Positions 1 through 11,583 are shown, numbered from the stretch's first letter. The stretch: 40,901 nt of DNA from Pseudoxanthomonas broegbernensis (GCF_014202435.1 NZ_JACHGU010000013.1:1-40901), one strand, 5' to 3'. Notes: generated from the letters alone by a model not told the origin. Numbers and translations: made by a program.

Positions 1-130
1 CTGCACCCGGGGGGGGGCGCCTCCGGGGGGGCGCCGCCCCGGGGGGGGGCTGTCGGCCCCCCCCCGCGCGGCGCCCGGGTCCGGCGCCGGCCCCTCGCTA
101 GTACGGGGGGGGGGGGGGCCCGGGGGCCCC
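1..130. other. Low-complexity G/C homopolymer block, probable poor sequence
   Basis: This stretch consists almost entirely of runs of G and C (several of 7-12 identical bases) and does not resemble the codon pattern of the gene that starts immediately after it. The coding signal of cpoB becomes normal at about position 139. The simplest reading is base-calling or assembly noise at a contig end. Genuine G-tract DNA is not excluded. The signal-peptide codons of cpoB should lie here and cannot be read. Confidence 0.7.
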
Positions 131-138
131 CCACGCCC

Positions 139-894
139 GCGCATGCGCAAAAACTCAGCCTGGCCGACCGGGTCGGCCGGCTCGAGGCCCAGGCCAACAA
201 CACCCAGGCCAACCAGGACCTGCTCCAGCAACTGGCCCAGTTGCGCAACGAGGTGCAGTCGCTGCGCGACACGGTCGAGCGCCTGCAGCACGAGAACCAG
301 CAACTGCAGCAGCGCAGCCGCGACCAGTACCTGGACCTGGATGGACGCCTGAACCGCCTCGAAGGCGGCAACCTGCCGGCTCCGCCGGAAGCGCCCGCCG
401 CGGGTGCGCCCTCGGCATCGCAGCCCGCCCCGGACACGGCATCGCCGCCGGCCGCCGCCGATGCGCCGCGCGTGCATGGCGACCCCGGCTCGCTGGCCCG
501 CTCGGAGGACGAGCGCGCCGCCTACAACGCCGCGTTCGATGCGCTCAAGGACGGCCGCTACGACGAATCCGCGCAACTGTTCCAGGCCTTCCTGGACACG
601 CATCCGGCCGGCATCTACGCGCCCAACGCGCTGTACTGGCTGGGCGAGAGCTACTACGTCACCGGCAACTACCGGCTGGCCGGGCAGCAGTTCGAATCGC
701 TGATCGGCCGCTACCCGACCCACGACAAGGCGCCCGGCGCGCTGCTCAAGCTGGGCCTGGCCCAGTACGGCGACGGCCAGGTACGCCAGGCCGAGGGCAC
801 CCTGGAGGAGGTCGTCGGGCGTTTCCCCGGCACCGACGCCGCCCGCATCGCGGCCGACCGGCTGCAATCGATCCAGTTGGGCCAGTTGCGCTGA
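139..894 (+). CDS. cpoB: Cell division coordinator CpoB / tol-pal protein YbgF, 5' end unreadable
   Basis: Periplasmic partner of the Tol-Pal system that coordinates outer-membrane constriction with septal peptidoglycan synthesis. The frame from 139 reads A-H-A then Q-K-L-S-L-A-D-R-V, a typical signal-peptidase site followed by the start of the mature protein. The signal peptide and start codon fall in the corrupt block upstream. The next ~60 residues are rich in Q, L and N with heptad spacing (trimerising coiled coil), followed by an Ala/Pro-rich linker (about 385-500). Three tetratricopeptide-like repeats lie at about 508-880 (motifs AAYNAAFDALKDGRY, YWLGESYYVTGNY, ALLKLGLAQYGDGQ). The stop is at 892-894. 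In xanthomonads this gene closes the tolQRAB-pal cluster and precedes queE, as here. The TTG at 241 gives a shorter open frame but would remove the coiled coil, so it is not the true start. Confidence 0.88.
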   Translation, partial: AHAQKLSLADRVGRLEAQANNTQANQDLLQQLAQLRNEVQSLRDTVERLQHENQQLQQRSRDQYLDLDGRLNRLEGGNLPAPPEAPAAGAPSASQPAPDTASPPAAADAPRVHGDPGSLARSEDERAAYNAAFDALKDGRYDESAQLFQAFLDTHPAGIYAPNALYWLGESYYVTGNYRLAGQQFESLIGRYPTHDKAPGALLKLGLAQYGDGQVRQAEGTLEEVVGRFPGTDAARIAADRLQSIQLGQLR

Positions 895-899
895 CCGGC

Positions 900-916
900 C
901 TTGCCGCGCCGGCAGG
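900..916 (+). terminator. Stem-loop just after cpoB
   Basis: Arms CTTGCCG and CGGCAGG around a CGC loop, five bases after the cpoB stop. The stem has one G-T pair. No T-tract follows, so it is at best a weak or Rho-assisted terminator or a 3'-end stabilising hairpin. Confidence 0.35.
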
Positions 917-1228
917 CGGTCCCGCGCTCCAACCCGCCTTCCCCCAGGAGCGCCCCCTGGGCACGGAGTCGTTCGCGCGGAAGCGCCGCATGACGGTTCG
1001 TCGCGGCAGCGGTTGGGTCGCAATGCCTCTCTGTACGCGGTACCGGCGGGCGCCATCGCGCAAGGGAGCGGCTGCGGCGACGACTTCGCGGCCTTTCGCA
1101 GGGCGGCCTTGACCGCGATACCCTCCGCGCGGCACCGATAGGCCCCATCGCGCCCCAGGGCGCTCCCAAGCACGACCGCAATCTCCGGGGGCGCAATGCG
1201 CTCCCGCTCCGCAAGGTACGATTTCCCC
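917..1228. other. Non-coding spacer between cpoB and queE
   Basis: About 310 bases with no convincing gene. Open frames here are shadows that run into neighbours or have random composition. Visible structure is limited to two short GC stem-loops: CCCAGG/CCTGGG at 943-961 and GCGCCC/GGGCGC at 1150-1163. No clear -35/-10 pair for queE was found. Confidence 0.5.
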
Positions 1229-1888
1229 ATGGACGTTCCCGCGCCGCAGAACCGCCTGCGGCTGACCGAAATCTTCCTCTCGCTGCAGGGCGAGGCCGCC
1301 ACCGCCGGCTGGCCCACGGTGTTCGTGCGCCTGACCGGCTGCCCCCTGCGTTGCCAGTATTGCGACACCGCCTACGCCTTCCACGGCGGGCAGTGGTGGG
1401 AGATCGAGGACATCCTGGCCGAGGTGGCCCGCTACGGCGTCCGTCACGTCTGCGTCACCGGCGGCGAGCCGCTGGCGCAGAAGCGCTGCCTGGAGCTGTT
1501 GCGGCGCCTGTGCGATGCCGGCCACGACGTCTCCCTGGAAACGTCCGGCGCGCTGGATATCGCCGGGGTGGACCCGCGCGTGTCGCGGGTGGTGGACCTG
1601 AAGACGCCGGGCTCGGCCGAAGTGGCCCGCAACCGGCTGGAGAACCTGCCGCTGCTGACCGCGCGCGACCAGGTCAAGTTCGTGCTGTGCGGCCGCGGCG
1701 ACTACGAATGGGCCCGCGACATGGTGGCCGAGCATGGCCTGGCCGCGCGCTGCGACGTGCTGTTCTCGCCCAGCAAGAGCGAACTGGATCCGCGCGAGCT
1801 GGCCGACTGGATCGTCGCCGACCGCCTGCCGGTGCGCTTCCAGATGCAGTTGCACAAGATCCTCTGGAACGACGAGCCGGGTCGCTGA
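1229..1888 (+). CDS. queE: 7-carboxy-7-deazaguanine synthase QueE (radical SAM)
   Basis: Converts 6-carboxytetrahydropterin to 7-carboxy-7-deazaguanine, the ring-contraction step of preQ0/queuosine synthesis, in the cytoplasm. The 219-residue product carries the radical-SAM cluster motif C38-x3-C42-x2-C45 (CPLRCQYC) and a TGGEPL glycine-rich SAM-binding motif near residue 80. The start is the ATG at 1229 (MDVPAPQ), because the family begins just before the conserved LTEIFLSLQGE. The in-frame start at 1196 would add 11 atypical residues. It is followed by queC after a 206-bp spacer holding a pair of REP-like palindromes. The length is normal for the short proteobacterial QueE type. Confidence 0.93.
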   Translation: MDVPAPQNRLRLTEIFLSLQGEAATAGWPTVFVRLTGCPLRCQYCDTAYAFHGGQWWEIEDILAEVARYGVRHVCVTGGEPLAQKRCLELLRRLCDAGHDVSLETSGALDIAGVDPRVSRVVDLKTPGSAEVARNRLENLPLLTARDQVKFVLCGRGDYEWARDMVAEHGLAARCDVLFSPSKSELDPRELADWIVADRLPVRFQMQLHKILWNDEPGR

Positions 1889-1923
1889 GCGTGCAGGTGC
1901 ATTGCGGCGGTCTCGCCGATCCT

Positions 1924-1948
1924 GTCGCCGGCCGAAGCCGGCTCCTGC
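1924..1948 (+). repeat. REP-like palindrome, copy A
   Basis: A 25-bp unit starting GTCGCCGGC, with arms GCCGGC/GCCGGC around a CGAA loop (1927-1942) and a CTCCTGC-type tail. It is identical base for base to the copy at 16475-16499 and pairs with an inverted copy at 1973-1997. Confidence 0.8.
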
Positions 1949-1972
1949 AGGAAGCCGTCGAACTGGACGGCG

Positions 1973-1997
1973 GTAGGGGCCGGGCGTAGCCGGCGAC
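1973..1997 (-). repeat. REP-like palindrome, inverted copy A'
   Basis: Read on the minus strand it begins GTCGCCGGC and ends CCCTAC, with the same 25-bp layout as copy A but a diverged loop. It faces copy A across 24 bp, giving the head-to-head arrangement seen in bacterial interspersed mosaic elements. Confidence 0.65.
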
Positions 1998-2094
1998 CGC
2001 GTAACGGGAACGGTCGTTATCCTCATGGTCCGCCGCCGATGCCGCCGAGGCGCCGGCAAGCGCCAGGACCTACAATGGCCTGCCCCGCACCGCA

Positions 2095-2784
2095 ATGCCC
2101 CGCATGAAGAACGCCGTCGCCCTCGTATCCGGAGGCATGGACTCGGCCGTGGTCCTGGCCCTCGCCCGCGAAAGCGGCTATGCCGTGCACGCATTGAGCG
2201 TGCGCTACGGCCAGCGCCACACCTCCGAGCTGGATGCGGCCGACCGCGTCGCCCGCACGCTGGGCGCGGCATCGCACAAGACCGTGGACGTGGACCTGCG
2301 CAGCATCGGTGGCTCGGCCCTGACCGACGACATCGAGGTACCCGTTCATGCCGGCGATGCGCCGGAAGAGGCCGGCATCCCGGTGACCTACGTGCCGGCA
2401 CGCAACACCATCATGCTGTCCCTCGCCCTGGGCTGGGCCGAGGTGCTGGGCGCGGCCGACATCTTCTGCGGCGTCAACGCGGTGGATTATTCCGGTTATC
2501 CGGATTGCCGCCCCGCGTTCGTCGAGGCCTTCGAGCGGTTGGCGAACCTGGCCACGAAGGCCGGCGTGGAGGGCGCGGGCATCCGCGTGCATGCGCCGCT
2601 GATGCGCATGGGCAAGGACGAGATCGTGCGCGAGGGCCTGCGCCTGGGCGTGGACTTCGGCCAGACCGTTTCCTGCTATCGCGCCGACGCGCAGGGCCGC
2701 GCCTGCGGCCGCTGCGACGCGTGCCGGCTGCGCGCCGCCGGCTTCGCCGCCGCCGGCGTGGCCGATCCCACGCGCTACGCGTAA
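2095..2784 (+). CDS. queC: 7-cyano-7-deazaguanine synthase QueC
   Basis: ATP-dependent conversion of 7-carboxy-7-deazaguanine plus ammonia to preQ0, the step after QueE. The 229-residue product has the N-type PP-loop SGGMDS at residues 12-17. A C-terminal zinc site has C194, C204, C207 and C210 (spacing C-x9-C-x2-C-x2-C). ATG codons at 2095 and 2104 are both possible; the second gives the more usual [14 protein letters not shown] start. Only these two queuosine genes are in the window; queD and the tRNA-modifying steps must lie elsewhere. tRNA-Lys follows on the same strand. Confidence 0.95.
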   Translation: MPRMKNAVALVSGGMDSAVVLALARESGYAVHALSVRYGQRHTSELDAADRVARTLGAASHKTVDVDLRSIGGSALTDDIEVPVHAGDAPEEAGIPVTYVPARNTIMLSLALGWAEVLGAADIFCGVNAVDYSGYPDCRPAFVEAFERLANLATKAGVEGAGIRVHAPLMRMGKDEIVREGLRLGVDFGQTVSCYRADAQGRACGRCDACRLRAAGFAAAGVADPTRYA

Positions 2785-2868
2785 CCGATCATCCCGCCGC
2801 CGTGGCAGAGCCGGGTACGGCGGCGACCGCCGTGCCGGGACGCCGGCCATGGCGGGTGGCACGACCCC

Positions 2869-2893
2869 GTCGCCGACTGAAGTCGGCTCCCGC
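2869..2893 (+). repeat. REP-like palindrome, copy B (arm-compensated)
   Basis: Same 25-bp layout as copy A, but the arms are GCCGAC and GTCGGC around TGAA. The G-to-A change in one arm is matched by C-to-T in the other, so the stem is preserved. It lies 84 bp after the queC stop. Confidence 0.75.
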
Positions 2894-2989
2894 AGGAACG
2901 AAGCCGAATCGCGCGGTTGAAGGGACCGGTGTGGGAGAACGGATACCGCGCCGGCCGGCTTTCTCGGCCGCAGCCGCGACACGATCAGT

Positions 2990-2995
2990 TAAAAT
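2990..2995 (+). promoter_or_regulatory. Probable -10 element of tRNA-Lys promoter
   Basis: TAAAAT (5 of 6 to consensus) stands out in GC-rich sequence 29 bases before the tRNA. It is followed by a GC-rich discriminator, as is common for stable-RNA promoters under stringent control. No good -35 hexamer was seen at the right spacing. Confidence 0.5.
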
Positions 2996-3023
2996 GCCCG
3001 ACCGGCCGAGCGCCGGCACCCGT

Positions 3024-3099
3024 GGGCCGTTAGCTCAGTCGGTAGAGCATCGGACTTTTAATCCGCTGGTCGCTGGTTCGAATCCAGCACGGCCCACCA
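3024..3099 (+). tRNA. tRNA-Lys (anticodon UUU)
   Basis: A 76-nt cloverleaf with acceptor arms GGGCCGT (3024-3030) and ACGGCCC (3089-3095), discriminator A, and encoded CCA at 3097-3099. The D-arm is GCTC/GAGC, the anticodon loop CTTTTAA has TTT at 3057-3059, and the T-arm has the TTCGAAT loop. The top pair of the anticodon stem is a U·C mismatch (3050 with 3066), which is unusual but tolerable. The long antisense frame whose end reads [18 protein letters not shown] is only the reverse translation of this tRNA. Confidence 0.98.
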
Positions 3100-3396
3100 G
3101 CATGCGCGAAGGCTCGTGCCCGTCGCCAAGCCGCATCCGCAAAGGCGGGTCCGCAAGCCTCCTGGGCTAGGATGCTTCGGGGCATGCGACACGTCCCGGG
3201 CGGGCTTCTCCGCCCGACGGCCCGGCTACCGCCGCACGACATCCCTGAACAGGTTGCCCCGATGGCGGGCCATCCGGTTGAGGCGGCCCCGGTGCGGGCG
3301 CATATTCGCCCACTCCCGCCACGAATGCCTGGTTCCCTCCGCAGCACCCGCGTGTCTCGGCCGTTGCGACCGCCCGGACCCAGGCTGCGGCTTTCC

Positions 3397-6300
3397 ATGC
3401 TGGTCATGCCGATGCCCATCCATGCCTTCCATCCCGCCGTCGCCCGCTGGTTCGGTGGCGCCTTTCCCGCGCCCACCGCGGCCCAGGCCGCGGCGTGGCC
3501 GGCGATCATGGCCGGGCGCAACACGCTGGTGGCCGCGCCGACCGGTTCGGGCAAGACCCTGACCGCGTTCCTGGCGGCGATCGACGCGCTGGTGCGCGAG
3601 GGGCTGGCCAATGGCGGCGAGCTGCCCGACCGCACCAGCGTCGTGTACGTGTCTCCGCTGAAGGCGCTGTCCAACGACATTGCGTTGAACCTGGAGGCGC
3701 CGTTGGCCGGCATCCGCGCCGCGCTGGCCGGACTGGACCTGCCGGAGGTGGATATCCGCGCCGCGGTGCGCACCGGCGACACGCCGCAGTCCGAGCGCGC
3801 GCAGGTGCGCAAGAAGCCGCCGCACATCCTGGTCACCACGCCCGAGTCGCTGTACGTGCTGCTCGGCTCGGCCTCGGGCCGGACCATGCTGAGCGGCGTG
3901 CGCAGCGTGATCGTCGACGAGATCCACGCCCTGGCCGACGACAAGCGCGGCAGCCACCTGGCGCTGTCGCTGGAGCGGCTGGAGGCGCTGTGCGGGCGGC
4001 CGCTGGTGCGCATCGGCCTGTCGGCCACGCAGAAGCCGGTGGAAGAGGTGGCGCGCTTCCTGGTCGGCGCCGCCAACGTCTATCCCACGCGCATGGACCT
4101 GCCCGGCTGGCCGGGAAACGACCCGCTGGCGGGAAGCGATGCGGTACTCGGCGGCACCGCCACCCAAGAGGTACCCGACTGCGCCATCGTCGACATCGGC
4201 TACGCCAAGCGGCGCGACCTGGCCCTGGAACTGCCGCCCACGCCGCTGTCGGCGGTGATGTCCAACGACCAGTGGGAGCAGGTCTACGCGCGGCTGGCCG
4301 AGCTGGTGCGCGCGCACCGGACCACGCTGGTGTTCGTCAACACCCGGCGCATGGCCGAGCGTGCCGCCTTCCACCTGGGCGAACTGCTCGGCCGCGAACA
4401 GGTGGCTACCCATCACGGCAGCCTGTCCAAGGAGCTGCGGCTGGAGGCCGAGCAGAAGCTCAAGCGCGGCCAGTTGCAGGCGCTGGTGGCCACCGCCTCG
4501 CTGGAGCTGGGCCTGGACATCGGCGACGTCGACCTGGTCTGCCAGCTCGGTTCGCCGCGCTCCATCGCCGCCTTCCTGCAGCGTGCCGGGCGCTCGGGCC
4601 ACCATGTCGGCGGCGTGCCCAAGGCGCGGCTGTTCCCGCAGACCCGCGACGAGCTGGTCGAGTGCGCCGCGCTGTTGGACTGCGTGCGCCGCGGCGAGCT
4701 GGATGCGCTGCGAATCCTGCCGGCGCCGCTGGACGTGCTGGCCCAGCAGATCGTGGCCGAGGTCGCGGCGACCGAATGGGACGAGGACGCACTGTACGAC
4801 TGGCTGCGCCGCGCCTGGCCGTACGCCAAGCTGGAGCGCGGCCGGTTCGACGACGTGGTCAAGATGCTGGCCGACGGCTTCAGCGACCGTCGCGGGCCGC
4901 GCGCCGGCTGGCTGCACCGCGATGCCGTGAACCGGCGCCTACGCGGGCGCCAGGGCGCGCGCATGGTGGCCACCATGTCCGGCGGCACCATCCCCGAGAC
5001 CGGCGACTACGCGGTGGTGCTGGAGCCGCAGTCGACCTTCATCGGCAGCGTCAACGAGGATTTCGCCGTGGAGAGCATGGCCGGCGACATCTTCCAGTTG
5101 GGCAACGCCAGCTACCGAATCCTGCGGGTGGAGCCGGGCCGGGTACGGGTGGAGGACGCGCAGGGGATGCCGCCGAGCATCCCGTTCTGGCTGGGCGAGG
5201 CGCCGGGCCGCAGCGACGAGCTGTCTTTCGGCGTGTCGCGGCTGCGCCAGGAACTGGCCTCGCGGATGGACGGGCTGCGGGTGGCGCCGGTGGAGCGGGC
5301 CGCGCAACCCTCTGCCCTGGACGACAGGCAGGAAGCCGCGGCGGGCGTCGCCGCATCGGAATCCGAGGTTCTGTCGTCCGTGCCGGGTGGGCGGAGCGAT
5401 GCGCGGGACGATGACGATGGAAGCGCGCGGCAGGCGGCCCCGCTTCCGGACGACGACGGCCTGGTGCCGGCCGGCCTTCCTCCCGATGGCGATGCGCCGC
5501 TGCGCCTGGCCGGCACCGAAGGCGCGATGGAATGGCTGCACGAGGCGGTCGGCCTGGACGCCCCCGCCGCCCGGCAACTGGTCGACTACCTGGGCGCCAC
5601 CGTCATTGTCCTGGGCGCGATGCCGACCCAGCGGCGCATCGTGCTGGAGCGCTTCTTCGACGAGACCGGCTCCACCCACTTGCTGATCCACAGCCCCTAC
5701 GGCAGCCGGCTCAACCGCGCCTGGGGCCTGGCCCTGCGCAAGCGCTTCTGCCGCCAGTTCAACTTCGAGCTGCAGGCCGCGGCCACCGAGGACGCGATCG
5801 TGCTGTCGCTGTCCACCAGCCACAGCTTCCCGCTGATCGAGGTGTCCAGGTACCTGCATTCCTCGTCCGCGCAGGACGTGCTGGTGCAGGCGCTGCTGGA
5901 TGCACCGCTGTTCCCGGTGCGCTGGCGCTGGAACGCGACCACCGCGCTGGCGCTGCCGCGCTTCGTCGGCGGCAAGAAGGTGCCGCCGCAACTGCAGCGG
6001 ATGAAGTCCGAGGATTTGCTGGCCACCGTGTTCCCGGACCAGGTCGCCTGCCTGGAGAACATCGTCGGCGAGCGCCAGGTGCCCGACCACCCACTGGTCG
6101 CGCAGACCCTGGACGATTGCCTGCACGAGGCGATGGACGCCGAGGGCTGGCTGGAGGTGCTGCGCGGGCTGGAATCGGGCGCCATCCAGGTGCTCGCCCG
6201 CGATCTCACCGCGCCCTCGCCGCTGGCGGCCGAGGCGCTCAACGCGCGGCCCTATGCCTTCCTCGACGATGCGCCGCTGGAGGAGCGCCGCACCCAGGCG

Positions 6301-8226
6301 GTGCAGACCCGCCGCTATGCCGACCCGCAGTCGGCCACCGACCTGGGCCGGCTGGACGGCGAGGCGGTGCGGCGCGTGCGCGAAGAGGCCTGGCCGCGGC
6401 CGCGCAACGCCGACGAGATGCACGAGGCGCTGACCGGGCTGGGCTTCGTCACCGCCGCCGAGGCCGCGCGCGACCCCGCCTGGGAACCGTTGCTGCAGCG
6501 GCTTGCGCGCGACGCCCGCGCCACCCGCGTGAGCGCCGCCGGCCGCCAGGGGTGGGTGGCTGCCGAACGCCTGCCGCAGATGCTGGCGCTGCATCCGTCC
6601 GCGCTGCTGCAGCCGGGCGTCGCGGTGCCGGAGGAATTCGCGGCGGTCCAATGGAGCGCCGAGGCCGCGGCGACCGCGCTGCTGCGCTCGCGCCTGACCG
6701 GCCTGGGGCCGGTGACCGCCGCTGCGCTGGCCGACGGCCTGGGCATCGCGCCGCTGGCGGCGGACATGGCCCTGCTCGCGCTGCAGTCGCAGGGCTATGC
6801 GATGCAGGGCAGGTTCTCGCCGGACGCCGCCGGCGGCGACCCGGAATGGTGCGAACGCCACCTGCTGGCGCGCATTCACCGCTACACCCTCAAGCGCCTG
6901 CGCCGCGAGATCGAGCCGGTGGCGCCGCGCGACTTCATGCGCTTCCTGTTCGACTGGCAGCGCACCGCGGAGGACGCGCGGGTGAGCGGGCCGGAAGCGC
7001 TGGCCGGCGTGCTGGCCCAACTGGAAGGTTACGAGGCGCCGGCCGCGGCCTGGGAAGGGGAGTTGCTGCCGGCGCGCGTGCGCGACTACTCCATCGGCTG
7101 GCTGGACGACCTGTGCACCGCGGGGCGGACGCTATGGACGCGGCTGCGCGCCTCCGAGGCCGAGCCCGGCGCGGCGCGCGCCGGGACCTCGCTGCGCGGC
7201 ACGCCGGTACTGCTGCTGCCGCGTCGCAGCGCGCCGCACTGGACCGCGCTGGCGCCGCCGCAGGCCGACGGCGCGGCGCTGTCCTCGCGCGCGCAGAAGC
7301 TGGCCGATTTCCTCGCCGCGCACGGCGCCTCGTTCTTCGACGAGATGATCGCCGGCACGCGCCTGCTGCGAACCGAACTGGAGGATGCGCTGGCCGAACT
7401 GGTCGCCCGCGGCCGGGTGCATTGCGACAGCTTCGCCGGCCTTCGCGCGCTGCTGGTGCCGGCGTCGAAGCGGCCGAGCCCGGGCCAGGGCCGCCGCCGC
7501 GCCGCGCTGTTCGGGATCGAGGATGCCGGGCGCTGGACGCTGGTGCGACGGACGCCGCCGTCCCCCGTCGGTGACACCGGGGATGCGGGCGATGCTATCC
7601 AGGGCGTGGCCGACGTTGGCGCAAGCGCGCAGGCCGGCGCTCCGGCCCGGGCCGTGGCCGCTTCCTCCCCGCGCCGCGCCGCAGCGGCCATGCGCCCCGC
7701 CCGGGCGCACAAGCCGGATCCGGAGGCGGTGGAGCACGTCGCCCGGGTCCTGCTGCGTCGCTATGGCGTGGTCTGCTGGCGGGTACTGGAGCGCGAGGCG
7801 GCCTGGTTGCCGCCCTGGCGCGAACTGCTGCGCGTCTACCGCCGGCTGGAAGCGCGCGGCGAGGTGCGCGGCGGGCGGTTCATCGATGGCCTGTCCGGCG
7901 AGCAGTTCGCCCTGCCGGAGGCCATCGGCCTCTTGCGCAAGGCCCGGCAGAAGCCGATGGACGGCAGCCTGGTCTGCGTCAGCGCGCTGGATCCGTTGAA
8001 CCTGTCCGGCACGGTGATCGTCGGCGACAAGGTGCCGCGCATCGCCGGCGCACGGGTGCTTTACCGCGACGGCATGCCGCTGGCTTCGCTGGTGGCCGGC
8101 GAGGTCCGGGCGATGGCCGAGCTGTCGCCGGCCGAGGAGGGTGCCGTGCGCCGTGCGCTGCTGCGCGAGCCGGCAGCCGGCGCCGAGGCGTTGCTGGCCC
8201 GCCTCCATGCCGGTGCCGTGCCGTAG
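3397..8226 (+). CDS. lhr: Lhr-family ATP-dependent helicase
   Basis: Large superfamily 2 helicase (Lhr: 3'-to-5' translocation on single strands, implicated in DNA repair). About 1609 residues from the ATG at 3397; 3406 and 3412 are equally usable and bring the start closer to the conserved [10 protein letters not shown]. The open frame extends up to 3172 but that part has no family character. Motifs in order: Walker A APTGSGKT (from residue 47), [13 protein letters not shown] (near 174), [17 protein letters not shown], and QRAGRSGHH (near 395). The Lhr winged-helix/core domains and a long C-terminal Lhr-CTD-type region follow. Two low-complexity linkers rich in Asp/Ala/Gly/Pro (about nt 5290-5510 and 7555-7720) separate the domains. 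The length is in the range of long proteobacterial Lhr. It is convergent with recQ. Confidence 0.92.
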   Translation: MLVMPMPIHAFHPAVARWFGGAFPAPTAAQAAAWPAIMAGRNTLVAAPTGSGKTLTAFLAAIDALVREGLANGGELPDRTSVVYVSPLKALSNDIALNLEAPLAGIRAALAGLDLPEVDIRAAVRTGDTPQSERAQVRKKPPHILVTTPESLYVLLGSASGRTMLSGVRSVIVDEIHALADDKRGSHLALSLERLEALCGRPLVRIGLSATQKPVEEVARFLVGAANVYPTRMDLPGWPGNDPLAGSDAVLGGTATQEVPDCAIVDIGYAKRRDLALELPPTPLSAVMSNDQWEQVYARLAELVRAHRTTLVFVNTRRMAERAAFHLGELLGREQVATHHGSLSKELRLEAEQKLKRGQLQALVATASLELGLDIGDVDLVCQLGSPRSIAAFLQRAGRSGHHVGGVPKARLFPQTRDELVECAALLDCVRRGELDALRILPAPLDVLAQQIVAEVAATEWDEDALYDWLRRAWPYAKLERGRFDDVVKMLADGFSDRRGPRAGWLHRDAVNRRLRGRQGARMVATMSGGTIPETGDYAVVLEPQSTFIGSVNEDFAVESMAGDIFQLGNASYRILRVEPGRVRVEDAQGMPPSIPFWLGEAPGRSDELSFGVSRLRQELASRMDGLRVAPVERAAQPSALDDRQEAAAGVAASESEVLSSVPGGRSDARDDDDGSARQAAPLPDDDGLVPAGLPPDGDAPLRLAGTEGAMEWLHEAVGLDAPAARQLVDYLGATVIVLGAMPTQRRIVLERFFDETGSTHLLIHSPYGSRLNRAWGLALRKRFCRQFNFELQAAATEDAIVLSLSTSHSFPLIEVSRYLHSSSAQDVLVQALLDAPLFPVRWRWNATTALALPRFVGGKKVPPQLQRMKSEDLLATVFPDQVACLENIVGERQVPDHPLVAQTLDDCLHEAMDAEGWLEVLRGLESGAIQVLARDLTAPSPLAAEALNARPYAFLDDAPLEERRTQAVQTRRYADPQSATDLGRLDGEAVRRVREEAWPRPRNADEMHEALTGLGFVTAAEAARDPAWEPLLQRLARDARATRVSAAGRQGWVAAERLPQMLALHPSALLQPGVAVPEEFAAVQWSAEAAATALLRSRLTGLGPVTAAALADGLGIAPLAADMALLALQSQGYAMQGRFSPDAAGGDPEWCERHLLARIHRYTLKRLRREIEPVAPRDFMRFLFDWQRTAEDARVSGPEALAGVLAQLEGYEAPAAAWEGELLPARVRDYSIGWLDDLCTAGRTLWTRLRASEAEPGAARAGTSLRGTPVLLLPRRSAPHWTALAPPQADGAALSSRAQKLADFLAAHGASFFDEMIAGTRLLRTELEDALAELVARGRVHCDSFAGLRALLVPASKRPSPGQGRRRAALFGIEDAGRWTLVRRTPPSPVGDTGDAGDAIQGVADVGASAQAGAPARAVAASSPRRAAAAMRPARAHKPDPEAVEHVARVLLRRYGVVCWRVLEREAAWLPPWRELLRVYRRLEARGEVRGGRFIDGLSGEQFALPEAIGLLRKARQKPMDGSLVCVSALDPLNLSGTVIVGDKVPRIAGARVLYRDGMPLASLVAGEVRAMAELSPAEEGAVRRALLREPAAGAEALLARLHAGAVP

Positions 8227-8250
8227 CCGGGCAGGCGGGCGATGGCGGTG

Positions 8251-8265
8251 CCCGTTATGTACGGG
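8251..8265. terminator. Stem-loop between convergent lhr and recQ
   Basis: CCCGT-TATGT-ACGGG, 25 bp after the lhr stop and followed by a REP-like palindrome. Together they fill the 92-bp convergent gap and could help end both transcripts. There is no T-tract. Confidence 0.4.
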
Positions 8266-8275
8266 GGCGTCCTGC

Positions 8276-8300
8276 GTCGCCGGCTGAAACCGGCGCCTAC
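8276..8300 (+). repeat. REP-like palindrome, copy C
   Basis: The 25-bp unit starts GTCGCCGGC and has a TGAA loop and the second arm ACCGGC. Compared with copy A it has one mismatch at the loop-closing pair. It is located between the convergent helicase genes. Confidence 0.75.
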
Positions 8301-8318
8301 GCGCCGGCGGCCTGCGCG

Positions 8319-10196
<1,878 letters not shown>

Positions 10197-10353
10197 GCGG
10201 TAAAGGATACCGTTCGGGATCGCCGGTCGCCCGCGGGCGGCGATGGCGGGAGGAGGAAGAGGCCGTGCCTTGCGGTAGGAACATGGCCGTAACCGGCGTC
10301 GGCCGGGCGCGCGGCCATCGCCATCGCCGCCGCGCCACGCTAGAGTCTCGCGC

Positions 10354-11175
10354 ATGGATGAACCGCTTCGACCGATCGACCAGTTGCTCCGGATCATGGC
10401 CCGCCTGCGCGACCCGCAGGGCGGCTGCCCGTGGGACCTGGAGCAGGACTTCTCCACCATCGCGCCGTACACCATCGAGGAAGCCTACGAGGTCGCCGAC
10501 GCGATCGACCGCAACGACCTGGATGCGCTGAAGGACGAACTGGGCGACCTGCTGCTGCAGGTGGTGTTCCATGCGCAGATGGCGCAGGAGCGCGGTGCGT
10601 TCGGCTTCGACGAGGTGGCCGCGGCCATCGGCGCGAAGATGGTGCGCCGGCATCCACACGTGTTCGGCGATGCCCGCTTCGCCGATGCGCAGGAGCAGAC
10701 CGTGGCCTGGGAGGCGATCAAGCGCGCCGAGCGCGCCGCCGCCGGCGACGCGGACCGCTCGGCGCTGGCCGGCGTGGCCCGCGGCCTGCCGGAATGGCAG
10801 CGCGCGACGAAGCTGCAGTCGCGCGCGGCGCGCGCCGGCTTCGACTGGCCGGGGCCGGAGCCGGTGCTGGCCAAGCTGCAGGAGGAACTGGAAGAGGTGC
10901 GCGCCGAGTTCGCCCGCGGCGAGGTGGCCGACAACCACGCGCGCCTGCAGGACGAGATCGGCGACCTGCTGTTCGTGTGCGCCAACCTCGCCCGCCACGC
11001 CAAGGTGGACGTGGGCGCGGCGCTGCGCCAGGCCAACCTGAAGTTCGAGCGGCGCTTCCGGGCCATGGAGCGGCTGGCCGAGGCCGATGGCACGCCGTTG
11101 CCGTCGCTGGACCTGCCGCGCCAGGATGCGTACTGGGAGCGCGCCAAGCGCCTGGAACGCGGCCAGGCGGACTGA
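10354..11175 (+). CDS. mazG: Nucleoside triphosphate pyrophosphohydrolase MazG
   Basis: Hydrolyses (d)NTPs to the monophosphates and pyrophosphate; a house-cleaning enzyme. The 273-residue product (E. coli 263) contains two MazG domains. The first has GGCPWDLEQ followed by the metal-binding EEAYEV…[14 protein letters not shown]. The second has LQEELEEV…[16 protein letters not shown]. The ATG at 10354 directly precedes the conserved [21 protein letters not shown]. It is followed after 4 bp by a YnfA-like gene, so the two are probably co-transcribed. No toxin-antitoxin genes are nearby, so this is the free-standing housekeeping form. Confidence 0.95.
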   Translation: MDEPLRPIDQLLRIMARLRDPQGGCPWDLEQDFSTIAPYTIEEAYEVADAIDRNDLDALKDELGDLLLQVVFHAQMAQERGAFGFDEVAAAIGAKMVRRHPHVFGDARFADAQEQTVAWEAIKRAERAAAGDADRSALAGVARGLPEWQRATKLQSRAARAGFDWPGPEPVLAKLQEELEEVRAEFARGEVADNHARLQDEIGDLLFVCANLARHAKVDVGAALRQANLKFERRFRAMERLAEADGTPLPSLDLPRQDAYWERAKRLERGQAD

Positions 11176-11179
11176 GCGG

Positions 11180-11503
11180 ATGGTCACCTTCCTGCTGTTC
11201 CTGGTCACCGCGCTGGCCGAGATCGCCGGCTGCTGGCTGGTGTGGTCGTGGCTGCGCGACGGCGGTGGCGCCTGGCTGCTGCTGCCGGCCGCGGCCAGCC
11301 TGGCGCTGTTCGCCTGGCTGCTGACCCTGCATCCCACCGCCGCCGGCCGCGTGTATGCGGCCTATGGCGGGGTGTACATCGCCGTGGCCCTGTTCTGGCT
11401 GTGGGGCGTGGACGGGGTGCGCCCGAGCCGCTGGGACCTGTTCGGCGCGGCGCTGTGCCTGGCCGGGATGGCGGTGATCATGTTCGCCCCTCGCCAGGGC
11501 TGA
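11180..11503 (+). CDS. YnfA / UPF0060 family small membrane protein
   Basis: A 107-residue, almost wholly hydrophobic protein with four predicted membrane helices. It has family-typical motifs [29 protein letters not shown] and [19 protein letters not shown]. The family belongs to the small-multidrug-resistance-like transporters of the inner membrane; the physiological substrate is not established. The start is the ATG 4 bp after the mazG stop, inside a longer open frame that overlaps mazG. The length matches the family (about 108). Confidence 0.9.
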   Translation: MVTFLLFLVTALAEIAGCWLVWSWLRDGGGAWLLLPAAASLALFAWLLTLHPTAAGRVYAAYGGVYIAVALFWLWGVDGVRPSRWDLFGAALCLAGMAVIMFAPRQG

Positions 11504-11571
11504 TGCGAATCGGGCACCGCGCCACTTCCCGCGCCGGTGCCGGCTGCTATGGTGGGGACGGTCGTGCTACC

Positions 11572-11577
11572 GGGAGG
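11572..11577 (+). promoter_or_regulatory. Shine-Dalgarno fixing the DUF962 start
   Basis: GGGAGG, six bases before the ATG at 11584. It decides the start inside an open frame that runs upstream to 11242. Confidence 0.7.
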
Positions 11578-11583
11578 CGTGCG

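Noticed and set aside
143..352. Short frame beginning at the ATG at 143
   Set aside because: It is out of frame with the clear CpoB coiled coil and has arginine/proline/threonine-rich shadow composition.
3168..3173. TAGGAT as a -10 element for lhr
   Set aside because: Only 4 of 6 matches, no -35 at proper spacing, and it is over 220 bp from the likely start codon.
3030..4076. Long minus-strand frame ending in [18 protein letters not shown]
   Set aside because: Its C-terminal part is the reverse translation of the tRNA-Lys gene and the rest is antisense to lhr; it is a known kind of spurious ORF.
10354..11175. MazG as part of a toxin-antitoxin or phage-defence island
   Set aside because: It is the two-domain housekeeping type, and no mazEF, restriction or CBASS-like genes are nearby.
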